Shown: one piece after another, positions 25,269 to 33,382 of the stretch | Layout: each line of letters opens with the position of its first letter | Position numbering within the stretch: the first letter of the stretch is position 1 | NCBI GenBank assembly: GCA_964623885.1 | Contig: CAZUVM010000080.1 | Span: forward strand, 1 to 64,000 | Length of the DNA stretch: 64,000 bases | Direction: 5' to 3' | Origin: CAZUVM01 sp964623885 | GTDB taxonomy: Bacteria > Verrucomicrobiota > Verrucomicrobiia > Limisphaerales > UBA8199 | The notes under the pieces: generated by a model | Databases searched by the model: none | What the model was told of the DNA's origin: nothing | Seen by the model: the letters and a program-made list of their open reading frames with translations, nothing else | Position numbers and translations under genes: made by a program

Positions 25269-26468
25269 ATGTCAGGTCCGATAAACTGGTTGGCGCAGGT
25301 TGGGGCGGTGACCCGGTTTGGTTTGCTGGGCATTCCGCAACGACGTGGCTCGGTGGCGGCGGCGCTCTTTGGTGTGGCCGGTGTCGTCGGCGTATGGGTG
25401 GGAGTGCTCTCGATGGCGACCGGCTTTCAGGCTTCCATGCGTGCTTCGGCATCGCCGGATTCCGTCATCGTGCTGCGCAAAGGCGCGGACACCGAGATGG
25501 TGAGCGGGTTTGGCCAGGACGAAACACGGATCATTGCGGACGCGCCGGGTGTTGCCCGCGGACATGATGGTGGCTTGGCCTCCGCCGAGCTTTTCGTGAT
25601 CATCAACCTTCCGCGCCGTTCCAGTGGCACGGATGCCAATGTCCCGCTGCGGGGTGTCGAACCGGCGGCTTTTCAGGTGCGCAACCATTTGAAAATCGTC
25701 GAAGGCCGCGTCTTTGAGCCCGGCAAAAACGAGGTGGTTGTCGGCGCGGGTGCCGCGCTCGAGTTTTCCGGATTGAATGTCGGCAGCAAGTTAGTCGTGG
25801 GCCGCAATGCCTGGGATGTAGTGGGAATTTTCACCGCCGACGGCGGCACGGCCGAATCGGAGATCTGGACCGATGCCCGGGTTCTGCAAGGCGCTTATCA
25901 TCGGGGCAATAGTTTCCAATCCATTTATGCGCGATTAAACAGTCCCAACGATTTCCAGCCCTTCAAAGACGCGCTCACTTCCGACCCTCGGCTGACGGTA
26001 AACGTTCAACGCCAGGCGGATTATTACGCCGAACAGTCCAAAACCCTTACCAGCCTTATCACCACGCTCGGTGTGCTGGTTGCCAGCCTTATGGCTATCG
26101 GCGCCATCTTCGGCGCACTGAACACCATGTATAATTCAGTTTCCACGCGGACCCGTGAAATAGCCACTCTCCGAGCACTCGGATTCGGTCGTGGCGCGGT
26201 TATCGCCTCGGTGATGCTTGAGTCGCTTGCCGTTGCATTAGTCGGCGGAGCTTTCGGAGCGGCGGTCGCATATCTCGCGTTCAACGGCTTTCATACTTCC
26301 ACGATTAACTGGCAAAGTTTCAGCCAGGTCACCTTTGCGTTCCGGGTCACACCGCTGCTGCTGGTCCAGGGCATTATTTGGGCCATTGCCATCGGCTTTG
26401 TCGGCGGGCTATTGCCGGCGGTGCGCGCGGCCCGTTTACCCATTGCCGCAGCCTTGAGGGAGCTGTAA
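25269..26468 (+). CDS. FtsX/MacB-type ABC permease (second)
   Basis: 399 residues with the same plan: an N-terminal helix (VAAALFGVAGVVGVWVGVLS), a periplasmic core domain, and three C-terminal helices. Coupling loop STRTREIATLRALGFGRGAV. The two permeases are diverged and probably form a heterodimer with one ATPase dimer, unlike the single fused MacB. The gene ends 4 bp before the convergent tsaB. Confidence 0.9.
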   Translation: MSGPINWLAQVGAVTRFGLLGIPQRRGSVAAALFGVAGVVGVWVGVLSMATGFQASMRASASPDSVIVLRKGADTEMVSGFGQDETRIIADAPGVARGHDGGLASAELFVIINLPRRSSGTDANVPLRGVEPAAFQVRNHLKIVEGRVFEPGKNEVVVGAGAALEFSGLNVGSKLVVGRNAWDVVGIFTADGGTAESEIWTDARVLQGAYHRGNSFQSIYARLNSPNDFQPFKDALTSDPRLTVNVQRQADYYAEQSKTLTSLITTLGVLVASLMAIGAIFGALNTMYNSVSTRTREIATLRALGFGRGAVIASVMLESLAVALVGGAFGAAVAYLAFNGFHTSTINWQSFSQVTFAFRVTPLLLVQGIIWAIAIGFVGGLLPAVRAARLPIAAALREL

Positions 26469-26472
26469 GACG

Positions 26473-27138
26473 TTACGGCAACGCTTTTGGTTTTGGCGCC
26501 TTCACGAATTTGGTTTCACGCAAATAGATCGGCTGCAGTTTTTCGCCAGGAACGAAGCCCTGCGCTTGCTGCGCCAGCGCTCCCACCGCCGCCGCGCGTG
26601 GAAACATCAGACGTCCGTTCGCAAACCAACGAGTCACTTCGGGACCGATGAGGACCGCCCCCGCGTCTTGCTTTGCCTGCACTTCCACCGAAGCGACGAG
26701 TCGAAGCGGCGCAATCTCTCTCCGGCTGCCCGCGCCTAGTTCATATTCGGCCAGATAAAACTCATTGCGCTGGGCGTCAATGACGACCCCCACATGGCCG
26801 GTCACGCCGTCGGCCCGGGCCTGGGCGGCAATCGCTTCGGCGCTGCTTACTCCCACGAGCTTTATGGCGCGAGCGAGTTGCCAGCCTTGGGCGAGCGCAA
26901 TCGCCGCGCGAATCCCTGTATAAGAGCCGGGGCCCAGGCCCACCGCGAGGCATTCGATTTGTTCGCGCTCGAGCGCCGCTTCACGCAAAGCCGAGTCTAT
27001 CATGTCGAACGCATGCGTGGACAAAGTTCCCGTCTCCACCACTTCACTTAGGACGGGTGACGCCTTCTCTTTGAGGTTTCCGCGCAGCACGGCAACGCTC
27101 CGGTGCGGAGAAGAGAAATCAATCGCCAGCAGCGTCAT
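26473..27138 (-). CDS. tsaB: tRNA threonylcarbamoyladenosine biosynthesis protein TsaB
   Basis: 221 residues from the ATG at 27138; an in-frame ATG at 27162 is also possible. The ASKHA fold starts MTLLAIDFSS and carries the TsaB hallmark AVGLGPGSYTGIRAAIALAQG. TsaB is the non-catalytic scaffold that dimerises with TsaD in the t6A37 pathway, acting in the cytosol with TsaE and TsaC. Its start lies within the end of tsaE, so the two are co-translated. Confidence 0.95.
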   Translation of the reverse strand: MTLLAIDFSSPHRSVAVLRGNLKEKASPVLSEVVETGTLSTHAFDMIDSALREAALEREQIECLAVGLGPGSYTGIRAAIALAQGWQLARAIKLVGVSSAEAIAAQARADGVTGHVGVVIDAQRNEFYLAEYELGAGSRREIAPLRLVASVEVQAKQDAGAVLIGPEVTRWFANGRLMFPRAAAVGALAQQAQGFVPGEKLQPIYLRETKFVKAPKPKALP

Positions 27139-27574
27139 AACTGATGCGGCGTTCGGTTTCACTCAACGTATCAAATTGAATCCAGCGAAACCGCGGTGCG
27201 TTGCTGGTCGGAGACCGGGCTGGAACGCCCTTGTCCCGGAACCACCTTTCAGCCCATTCGATAACCGTCACCCCGTCAGGTTGAAGATACTCTTCCAACC
27301 CGGCGGCGAGTATCTGTTCGATCGTGTCCAGGCGATAGAGATCAAGGTGATACAGCGGCATTCGGCCGCCAGTATAAATATTCACCAGGGAGAACGTGGG
27401 CGAGTGCACGCGAGCCGTGAAGCCAAGGCCGCGCGCCACGCCTTTAACGAATTGGGTTTTACCGGCGCCCAAATCTCCGGACAGGCCAATTACCAGGCCG
27501 GCCCCTGCTGCGCGGCCCCAGTCTTCGCCCAGAGCTTCGGTTTCCGCCGCGCTATGCGAAATGCTCGTAACCAT
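27119..27574 (-). CDS. tsaE: tRNA threonylcarbamoyladenosine biosynthesis ATPase TsaE
   Basis: 151 residues. The P-loop GDLGAGKTQFVKGVARGLG is followed by VHSPTFSLVNIY and YHLDLYRL, all TsaE hallmarks, and VTVIEWAERW. It regulates the TsaB-TsaD complex by ATP hydrolysis in tRNA t6A synthesis. It overlaps thiL upstream by 23 bp and tsaB downstream by 20 bp, so the three genes are one operon with CPBP at its head. Confidence 0.96.
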   Translation of the reverse strand: MVTSISHSAAETEALGEDWGRAAGAGLVIGLSGDLGAGKTQFVKGVARGLGFTARVHSPTFSLVNIYTGGRMPLYHLDLYRLDTIEQILAAGLEEYLQPDGVTVIEWAERWFRDKGVPARSPTSNAPRFRWIQFDTLSETERRISYDAAGD

Positions 27575-28484
27575 GGGCAGTTAACGGGCGCACGCCTTGC
27601 CGGTCGCGAATCGTGATGCCCTCGGAGGAAGTGATCTTGCCGACGCACGTCAAAGGCAGTTTCGGGAATTGCAGGCGCCACGCGTCCAGCACCGGCACGG
27701 CATCGCGGCCCGCAACCGTAAAGAGCAATTCGAAATCCTCACCATCGGTGAGCGCAGCCAGCAGCGGCGGTTTGGCCGATGTTTCGGCTTTGGCGGCACG
27801 CTTCGCCTCGCGGCTGATGGGGACGCTCGTTGCCAACAGCTCGGCGCCCACGCGGCTGGCTTTCAGAATGTGCCGCAAGTCGCCGGCCAGGCCATCGCTC
27901 ACATCGAGCATCGCATGGATCGAAAAATGCCCAGCCAGCCACCGTGCTTCGGTCAGGCGCGGTTCGAAGTCCAGGTGCTTCCCGGCCGGCGAGCCTCCGA
28001 GTTCGCCGGTGACAAATATGGCGTCTCCAATTTCGGCGCCCGAGCGGAGCACGCCCTTACCGCGATTGACCCAGCCAAGCAGCGCTACGGAAATGAGCAT
28101 GCGATCCGGATTTGTGGTCGTTTCCCCGCCGACGAGTGCCACGTCGTAACGGCGGGCGCATGCGTTGAGGCCATTGTAGATTGCTTCAACGCGCCCGGGA
28201 TCAAACTCCCGCGGCAGGGCTATCGTGATCAGAGCGGCAGTGGGAGTTCCGGCCATAGCGGCAATATCGCTCAGGCACCGGGCCAGCGCTTTATGCCCGA
28301 TCTTTTCCGGAGGCGCGTCCGGCTCAAAATGGATGCCTTCGACGACGGCATCGGTCTTGAACAGCACAAGCCGATCGGGAATGCCCAAGTCGAGCACGGC
28401 GCAGTCGTCGCCGGGGCCGACCACAACCGCCTTGTTTGTATGCACGGAGCGAGTCAGGCGCTGGATTAACTCGAACTCGTTCAT
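27552..28484 (-). CDS. thiL: thiamine-monophosphate kinase
   Basis: 310 residues, the usual length. It phosphorylates thiamine monophosphate to the diphosphate cofactor using ATP. Metal and nucleotide motifs GPGDDCAVLDLG at the N terminus, HFEPDAPPEKIGHKAL, and DVSDGLAGDLRHI mark the PurM-like ThiL family. The ATG overlaps the TGA of the upstream CPBP gene (28481-28484). No other thiamine gene is near. Confidence 0.95.
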   Translation of the reverse strand: MNEFELIQRLTRSVHTNKAVVVGPGDDCAVLDLGIPDRLVLFKTDAVVEGIHFEPDAPPEKIGHKALARCLSDIAAMAGTPTAALITIALPREFDPGRVEAIYNGLNACARRYDVALVGGETTTNPDRMLISVALLGWVNRGKGVLRSGAEIGDAIFVTGELGGSPAGKHLDFEPRLTEARWLAGHFSIHAMLDVSDGLAGDLRHILKASRVGAELLATSVPISREAKRAAKAETSAKPPLLAALTDGEDFELLFTVAGRDAVPVLDAWRLQFPKLPLTCVGKITSSEGITIRDRQGVRPLTAHGYEHFA

Positions 28485-29398
28485 TGCAGTTTGCTCATCG
28501 ACTCCTGAAAGATATAGAGCAAAGTAAAATTGAACCCATTGAACAGCGCGTGGGCCGTAATCGGCGCAAGCAAGTTATCGGTTTGTTCGTACAACAATGC
28601 GAGGGCCAGCGCCAAGAACGCCAGCGGCAGGAAAGAAACCAGATTCATGTGAATTGCAGCGAACACCAAAGCTGTGCCCCATAATGCCAGACGAGGAAAA
28701 CCGATTTGTTTGATCCACGGGTAAAGAATGCCGCGGAACAGGACTTCCTCGGCCAGCGGTGCCAGCAGGATCGTGATGAAGCCCAAAACGAGACGGGACG
28801 TCGCCGTCTGCGCCAGGTGCAAGGTTTGAACTGCTTGTTGTTCTTCAGGTTTAAGATGGAGCCGTGGCAAATGCTCCATTGCTTTTGCGCACAACACTTG
28901 CAATCCCCAGCCAATGGGCAGGAATAACGAGGCTACGATGAATCCAAGGAGCAGAGCGTGTTTCCAATTGTTCCGAAACCCGAATGCATCGGACCACGGC
29001 AATGAGTGCTCGCGCAGGAATCGCGCGACCAGCAGGAGCGCCGCCCCCTGGAAACTCATCGAAGCAATAATCATCTGGCTTATCGACGGTCCAAAAGAGG
29101 GCCCGGCCAGTTTCTGCGCCCAGGCCCCCACGATGAGCCCGGCGTAAAAACAGAGCAACACCGCCGCCAGTCGTTGCACAGCCGTTTCAAGCCGCCACGG
29201 CCGCCGCAACAGAAACAGCGTGAACGCCAGCAACGCCAGCGATAGGCCAAACGCCACGTAGAAGAGATGCAAAGTCCTGGGGCTCTTCGCTTCCAACTGC
29301 AGGGCCGTGAACACCAGCGAACCCACGAACATGCAGAGAAACACGCCGATCCCCAAGCGCACTACCGCCTCAAATTTCCACGGTTTCGCCGACACCAT
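28481..29398 (-). CDS. CPBP-family intramembrane metalloprotease
   Basis: 305 residues with about eight membrane helices. The active-site motifs of the CPBP (Abi/CAAX prenyl protease-like) family are present: EEVLFRGILYPWI with the Glu-Glu-x3-Arg core, a His in AIHMNLVSFLPLA, and a last His in ITAHALFNGFNF. Probably a membrane protease of unknown substrate. It heads the operon CPBP-thiL-tsaE-tsaB on the minus strand; that linkage is probably convenience rather than shared function. Confidence 0.9.
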   Translation of the reverse strand: MVSAKPWKFEAVVRLGIGVFLCMFVGSLVFTALQLEAKSPRTLHLFYVAFGLSLALLAFTLFLLRRPWRLETAVQRLAAVLLCFYAGLIVGAWAQKLAGPSFGPSISQMIIASMSFQGAALLLVARFLREHSLPWSDAFGFRNNWKHALLLGFIVASLFLPIGWGLQVLCAKAMEHLPRLHLKPEEQQAVQTLHLAQTATSRLVLGFITILLAPLAEEVLFRGILYPWIKQIGFPRLALWGTALVFAAIHMNLVSFLPLAFLALALALLYEQTDNLLAPITAHALFNGFNFTLLYIFQESMSKLQ

Positions 29399-29471
29399 GC
29401 GCCTACATTATATGACTGAAGATCGGGTGACGATTAAAAAGGCCAACGATGGCAAAGGCCAGCCGCCGTTC

Positions 29472-30020
29472 TCAGGAAAATCGGAGCTGGTCCGCGGACA
29501 AAACTTTTGCCTGATGCGCAAACTCGGCATTGATCGATGATGAGATCTCGGGCGCTGAACGGCCGTCGCTGTCGTAAGTGCTATGGCCATCAGCCACGAG
29601 CGTGACTTCGTAACCTCTCGCCAGGGCGCCGAGCGTGGTCTTTTTCACGCAATGGTCCGACTGCAGCCCCGCGACAATCAGGCGAGTGGCGCCCAATCTC
29701 TTTAGCTCTGCTTCGAGCGTGGTGCTCTCGAAGGCATCGGTTGTGGTTTTATCGAGCAACAGCTCGCCGTCCACGGGACGCAGTGCGGGATGCAGTTCCC
29801 AACCGGCGGTGCCGCGCACGTCCGGGTCGCCGGGTTCACCGCAATTGCGGATGAAAATAACGGGTGCCTGCGCGGTGCGGGACCGTTCGATCAGTGCCAG
29901 GAGGCGCGCCAGTAGACCCTCCGCATCGGATACCGGATTACGCGGACCTAGCATATTCACCTGGGCGTCGATTATTACCAGGGCAGTTGGATTGGAGCGG
30001 CTCGCTTGGTTGCTCGTCAT
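29472..30020 (-). CDS. isochorismatase-family cysteine hydrolase
   Basis: 182 residues with the Asp-Lys-Cys triad of the family: Asp in ALVIIDAQVNM, Lys in LLDKTTTDAFEST, and Cys in GLQSDHCVKKTTLGA. Nicotinamidase, isochorismatase and related amidases share this layout; the substrate cannot be told. Cytosolic, no signal peptide. The 231-bp gap behind it carries a dispersed repeat. Confidence 0.88.
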   Translation of the reverse strand: MTSNQASRSNPTALVIIDAQVNMLGPRNPVSDAEGLLARLLALIERSRTAQAPVIFIRNCGEPGDPDVRGTAGWELHPALRPVDGELLLDKTTTDAFESTTLEAELKRLGATRLIVAGLQSDHCVKKTTLGALARGYEVTLVADGHSTYDSDGRSAPEISSSINAEFAHQAKVLSADQLRFS

Positions 30021-30179
30021 AAACTCGCTGATCGAACCTTGGCACAGCTACTCCGGAAGATCAAACTTGCTGGAGAGACGGTGATACAGCTGGCGCAGCC
30101 TATAACATGTTTCCAAAAATGCCGCTATTGACCGCGGTGCGCTCTGTCACAGACGACAAGTTCCGCATTTGCATCAATT

Positions 30180-30213
30180 CCGGCCGCTGCGAGCGGGGAC
30201 CGCGCGCGCTCCT
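30180..30213. repeat. dispersed repeat (GGCCGCTGCGAGCGGGGACC type), second copy
   Basis: Nearly identical over about 33 bases to 21359-21392 (CGCTCGCGCTCC there, CGCGCGCGCTCC here). It sits just downstream of the YifB gene's 3' end. Confidence 0.65.
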
Positions 30214-30251
30214 TCAGCCAAATTGCTCTTAGCCGGGCAGAGCCATTGCAG

Positions 30252-31778
30252 TCAGGTCCAGATCTGCCGATCCAGGGACCGGAGTTGTACCGCTTCGCTG
30301 ATGTGGTCGGAGAGAACGCGATCCGAACGGGCCAAATCGGCAATGGTCCGTGCCACCTTCAGAACGCGATCGTAGGCCCGGGCGCTCAGGTTCAGGTCCG
30401 CCATAGCAAATTTCAGCATCTCCAGCGCCGTCTCATCGAGCGCGCAATATTGCTTGAGCTCACGGCTGCCCATGCGGGCGTTGCAAGTGATCCTGGGTTT
30501 GGCCTTGAAGCGCTCTTGCTGAATGCGCCGAGCCGCGATCACTCGTTCGCGAATCTGCGCCGATGCCTCCCCATTCTGCGCGCTGGAGATTTCGCGAAAC
30601 GGAACGGCGGGTACTTCAATGTGCAAATCAATTCGGTCGAGCAACGGGCCGGAGATCCGGCCCAGATAGTTTTGAATCTCGCGCGGTGTGCTGCGGCTTT
30701 CACCCGGCATTTTGCCATCCGGCGTAGGGTTCATCGCTGCTATCAGCATGAATTGAGAAGGGAACGTCATCGTGCCTGCGGCCCTGGAAATGGTTACTCG
30801 GCCTTCTTCAAGCGGCTGCCGCATCGTCTCGAGGACACTCCGCTTGAACTCCGGCAACTCGTCGAGGAACAACACCCCGTGATGCGCGAGCGAGATTTCG
30901 CCCGGGGTCGGATTGATGTTGCCGCCCAGCAACCCGGCGTCGCTGGCCGTATGGTGCGGAGCACGAAAAGGCCGCCGAGTCACAAGCGCCTGTCCGGGTG
31001 CCAGCAGGCCCACAATGCTGTGAATCTTGGTTGTCTCCAGGGCCTCGTCGAGCGTCAGTGGCGGAAGGATCGTCGCCAGCCGTTTTGCGAGCATCGATTT
31101 TCCGGTGCCTGGCGGGCCGATAAGCAGCGCGTTATGGCCGCCGGCGGCGGCGATTTCCAATGCCCGTTTTACCGATTCCTGGCCCTTAACTTCGGCGAAA
31201 TCGATTTCCTCTTCGTGGTCCTGCTCGAAGATTTTGGTCATGTCGACTTCCGTCGGCGAAATCTTCACTTCGCCTTCCAGGAATCCAACCGCCTCCCGCA
31301 GGTTGCGCACAGGAATAACCTGAAGCCCCGCAACCACGGCCGCTTCGGCGGCATTTTCAGGCGGCACGAGCACCCCTCGTTTGCCCAAGGCGCGTGCGCT
31401 CAGGGCAATCGGCAAAACACCTTTGACCGCGCGCACGGCGCCGTCCAACGCCAGTTCTCCCACCATGGCAAACGCGTCCAGTTGCGTGCTTTCCAGCTGT
31501 TCGCTCGCCGCCACCATTGCGACCGCAATCGGCAGATCGAAACTTGGCCCCTCCTTTTTCACATCTGCAGGAGCCAGGTTGATAGTCGTGCGCCCGAACG
31601 TGAAGGCGAACCCCGAATTGATCAACGCCGTCATCACGCGATCGCGCGACTCCTTTACCGCAGTATCAGGTAGACCAACGATGACGATCAACGTGTCGCC
31701 ATAACCGGCATTGACCTCGACCTCGACCGGATACGCTTCAATGCCATTGACCGCCGCCGAACAGACTTTCGCCAGCAT
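30252..31778 (-). CDS. YifB/ComM-family AAA+ ATPase (magnesium-chelatase-like)
   Basis: 508 residues from the ATG at 31778, the length normal for the family; upstream in-frame ATGs add 42 residues lacking any similarity. The N-terminal Lon-protease-like domain (AYPVEVEVNAGYGDTLIVIV) precedes the AAA+ module with Walker A GPPGTGKSMLAKRLATILPP and Walker B VLFLDELPEF, and a C-terminal helical domain with a Cys-containing ITCNARMGSRE. In Vibrio and Haemophilus ComM is a branch-migration helicase for DNA uptake. Pilin genes are nearby at 14-18 kb but no competence set was found. Confidence 0.93.
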   Translation of the reverse strand: MLAKVCSAAVNGIEAYPVEVEVNAGYGDTLIVIVGLPDTAVKESRDRVMTALINSGFAFTFGRTTINLAPADVKKEGPSFDLPIAVAMVAASEQLESTQLDAFAMVGELALDGAVRAVKGVLPIALSARALGKRGVLVPPENAAEAAVVAGLQVIPVRNLREAVGFLEGEVKISPTEVDMTKIFEQDHEEEIDFAEVKGQESVKRALEIAAAGGHNALLIGPPGTGKSMLAKRLATILPPLTLDEALETTKIHSIVGLLAPGQALVTRRPFRAPHHTASDAGLLGGNINPTPGEISLAHHGVLFLDELPEFKRSVLETMRQPLEEGRVTISRAAGTMTFPSQFMLIAAMNPTPDGKMPGESRSTPREIQNYLGRISGPLLDRIDLHIEVPAVPFREISSAQNGEASAQIRERVIAARRIQQERFKAKPRITCNARMGSRELKQYCALDETALEMLKFAMADLNLSARAYDRVLKVARTIADLARSDRVLSDHISEAVQLRSLDRQIWT

Positions 31779-31874
31779 GGTCAAGGAATATTCCAGTTGA
31801 TATGCAAGGGCAATCATTTTCCTCAACCGCTCGCAGGCCTTCCATATCAGCCGCGTTGGCTTAAAATCACGGAT

Positions 31875-32130
31875 ATGCGACGCACTCAGGCTGAGGACAC
31901 GCATCCGGATGCCGAGCGGGTCTTAATAGAAGTGCTTCGGCGGGCATCGCCACAGAGGAAACTGGCTCCTCCTCGAGGCCAACCGCACCGCCCGAATGCT
32001 CGCCTGGACCGGATTGCGGGAGCGCCATCCGTCCGATTCTCCGACTCGACTCCGACGCCGGTTTGCCGACCTTTGGCTCGGGCCTGAATTGGCTTTGAAG
32101 GCTTACGGTCCGCTTTCGGATTATGAGTGA
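31875..32130 (+). pseudogene. frameshifted remnant of a small conserved protein
   Basis: From the ATG at 31875 the frame reads TQAEDTHPDAERVLIEVLRR and continues to RKL; then an extra base at about 31964-31965 shifts phase. In the new frame it goes on EANRTARMLAWTGLRERHP, then LRRRFADLWLGPELALKAYG to a TGA at 32128-32130. The two pieces join into about 84 residues that look like the small helical partner protein often found just before a nucleotidyltransferase-like gene. The next start codon overlaps its end by 8 bases. Confidence 0.5.
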
Positions 32131-32165
32131 AGCCGAAACCGAACTGCTTGCCGCAGTTCGTCGGG
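32123..32165 (+). pseudogene. truncated 5' remnant of the following gene
   Basis: An ATG at 32123 overlaps the preceding gene's end and starts MSEAETELLAAVRRVT. After about 15 codons the sequence runs into the 3' end of the convergent mnmA gene (stop at 32166) and becomes its antisense. Only the first residues look real, consistent with a deletion that removed the rest of this gene. Confidence 0.4.
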
Positions 32166-33254
32166 TCACGAACCCCGCCCGATCCACCCGCCACCCAGAA
32201 CCAGATCGTCCTGGTAGAACACCGCGGCCTGACCTGGCGTAATCGCCCGCTGAGGCGTATGTAGCTTCACTTTGGCACGGCCGCCGGATTCTGGTGTGAT
32301 CGTGGCCGGAGCGCCGGCATGCGCGTAGCGGATTTTGACAGTGGCCTGCATCTCACCTGGCGGTGAGTCAAAAGGAATCCAATTGCATCGGTCCGTAACG
32401 AACTCATCGCGTTCGAGAGCCGAATCGTCGCCCACAACGACGCGATTGTTCTCCGCATCCAGTTCGATGACGTAAAGTGGCTTCGGGGAAGAAATGCCCA
32501 GCCCCTTGCGTTGGCCGATTGTGTAAAACTCGATTCCATCGTGGTGGCCCAGGACACGGCCCTGGAGATCTACAATTTCGCCGCGATGCTTCTGCGCCAG
32601 CCTGGCTTGTTCGAGGAACTTGCCGTAGTCGTTATCGGGCACGAAACAGATTTCCATGCTCTCCTCTTTGTCGGCGGTCTTGAGCCGGCAATGACGCGCC
32701 ACCTCGCGCGTGTCGGACTTGGTTTTCTCCCCAAGCGGAAACAAGGCGCGCGACAATTGGTCCTGGCGCAGCGAAAACAGGAAATAGCTCTGGTCTTTGC
32801 GCAGATCGCGCCCGCGCCTGAGCAAGGTACGACCGTTGGTGGCATCCCGCTCAAGCCGGGCAAAATGGCCGGTAGCGATGTACTGGGCGCCGAGTTGTTC
32901 GGCGCGATCGATGAGTCGCCCAAACTTGAGATTCTGATTGCACATCACGCACGGGTTCGGAGTGCGTCCCGCTTTGTATTCACTGGCGAAATACTGGATG
33001 ACGCGGGTTTGAAATTCCGCGGCTTCATCGATCAGGTAATAAGGAATGCCGAGCTTGTGGCATACCGCCCGCGCATCAGTCACCGCTTGCGGTCCGCAGC
33101 ACTTGTCCTCGGCGCGCGAGACGCAGTCCTGCGGCCAAAGCTTCAACGTAATACCCACTACGTCGTAGCCTTGCTCGAGCAAAAGCGCCGCTGTCGCCGA
33201 GGAATCAACTCCTCCGCTCATCCCGACAACCACGCGTGATCGGTTTTGCGCCAT
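32166..33254 (-). CDS. mnmA: tRNA-specific 2-thiouridylase MnmA
   Basis: 362 residues, the family length. It thiolates uridine 34 of Lys, Glu and Gln tRNAs using ATP and a persulfide. The PP-loop VVVGMSGGVDSSATAALL opens the protein; the first catalytic Cys is in NPCVMCNQNLKFG and the second in EESMEICFVPDNDYG, the pair that forms the disulfide and persulfide. A C-terminal beta-barrel follows. The gene ends against the remnants at 31875-32165. Confidence 0.97.
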   Translation of the reverse strand: MAQNRSRVVVGMSGGVDSSATAALLLEQGYDVVGITLKLWPQDCVSRAEDKCCGPQAVTDARAVCHKLGIPYYLIDEAAEFQTRVIQYFASEYKAGRTPNPCVMCNQNLKFGRLIDRAEQLGAQYIATGHFARLERDATNGRTLLRRGRDLRKDQSYFLFSLRQDQLSRALFPLGEKTKSDTREVARHCRLKTADKEESMEICFVPDNDYGKFLEQARLAQKHRGEIVDLQGRVLGHHDGIEFYTIGQRKGLGISSPKPLYVIELDAENNRVVVGDDSALERDEFVTDRCNWIPFDSPPGEMQATVKIRYAHAGAPATITPESGGRAKVKLHTPQRAITPGQAAVFYQDDLVLGGGWIGRGS

Positions 33255-33382
33255 ACAAAGGCCAGAATATACTCAACCCAGGTAATGAATCCAAGCGGCG
33301 CTTTGCGTTACCGGAACCACTCTTTTAAAAAGAAGAAAGCTCGAGATAATTGGGTGGGCCCCCATGCCACTCTGCACTCGCG

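Noticed and set aside
32166..32242. Extension of the second remnant gene beyond 32165
   Set aside because: From 32166 the frame is only the antisense of mnmA; the residues look random.
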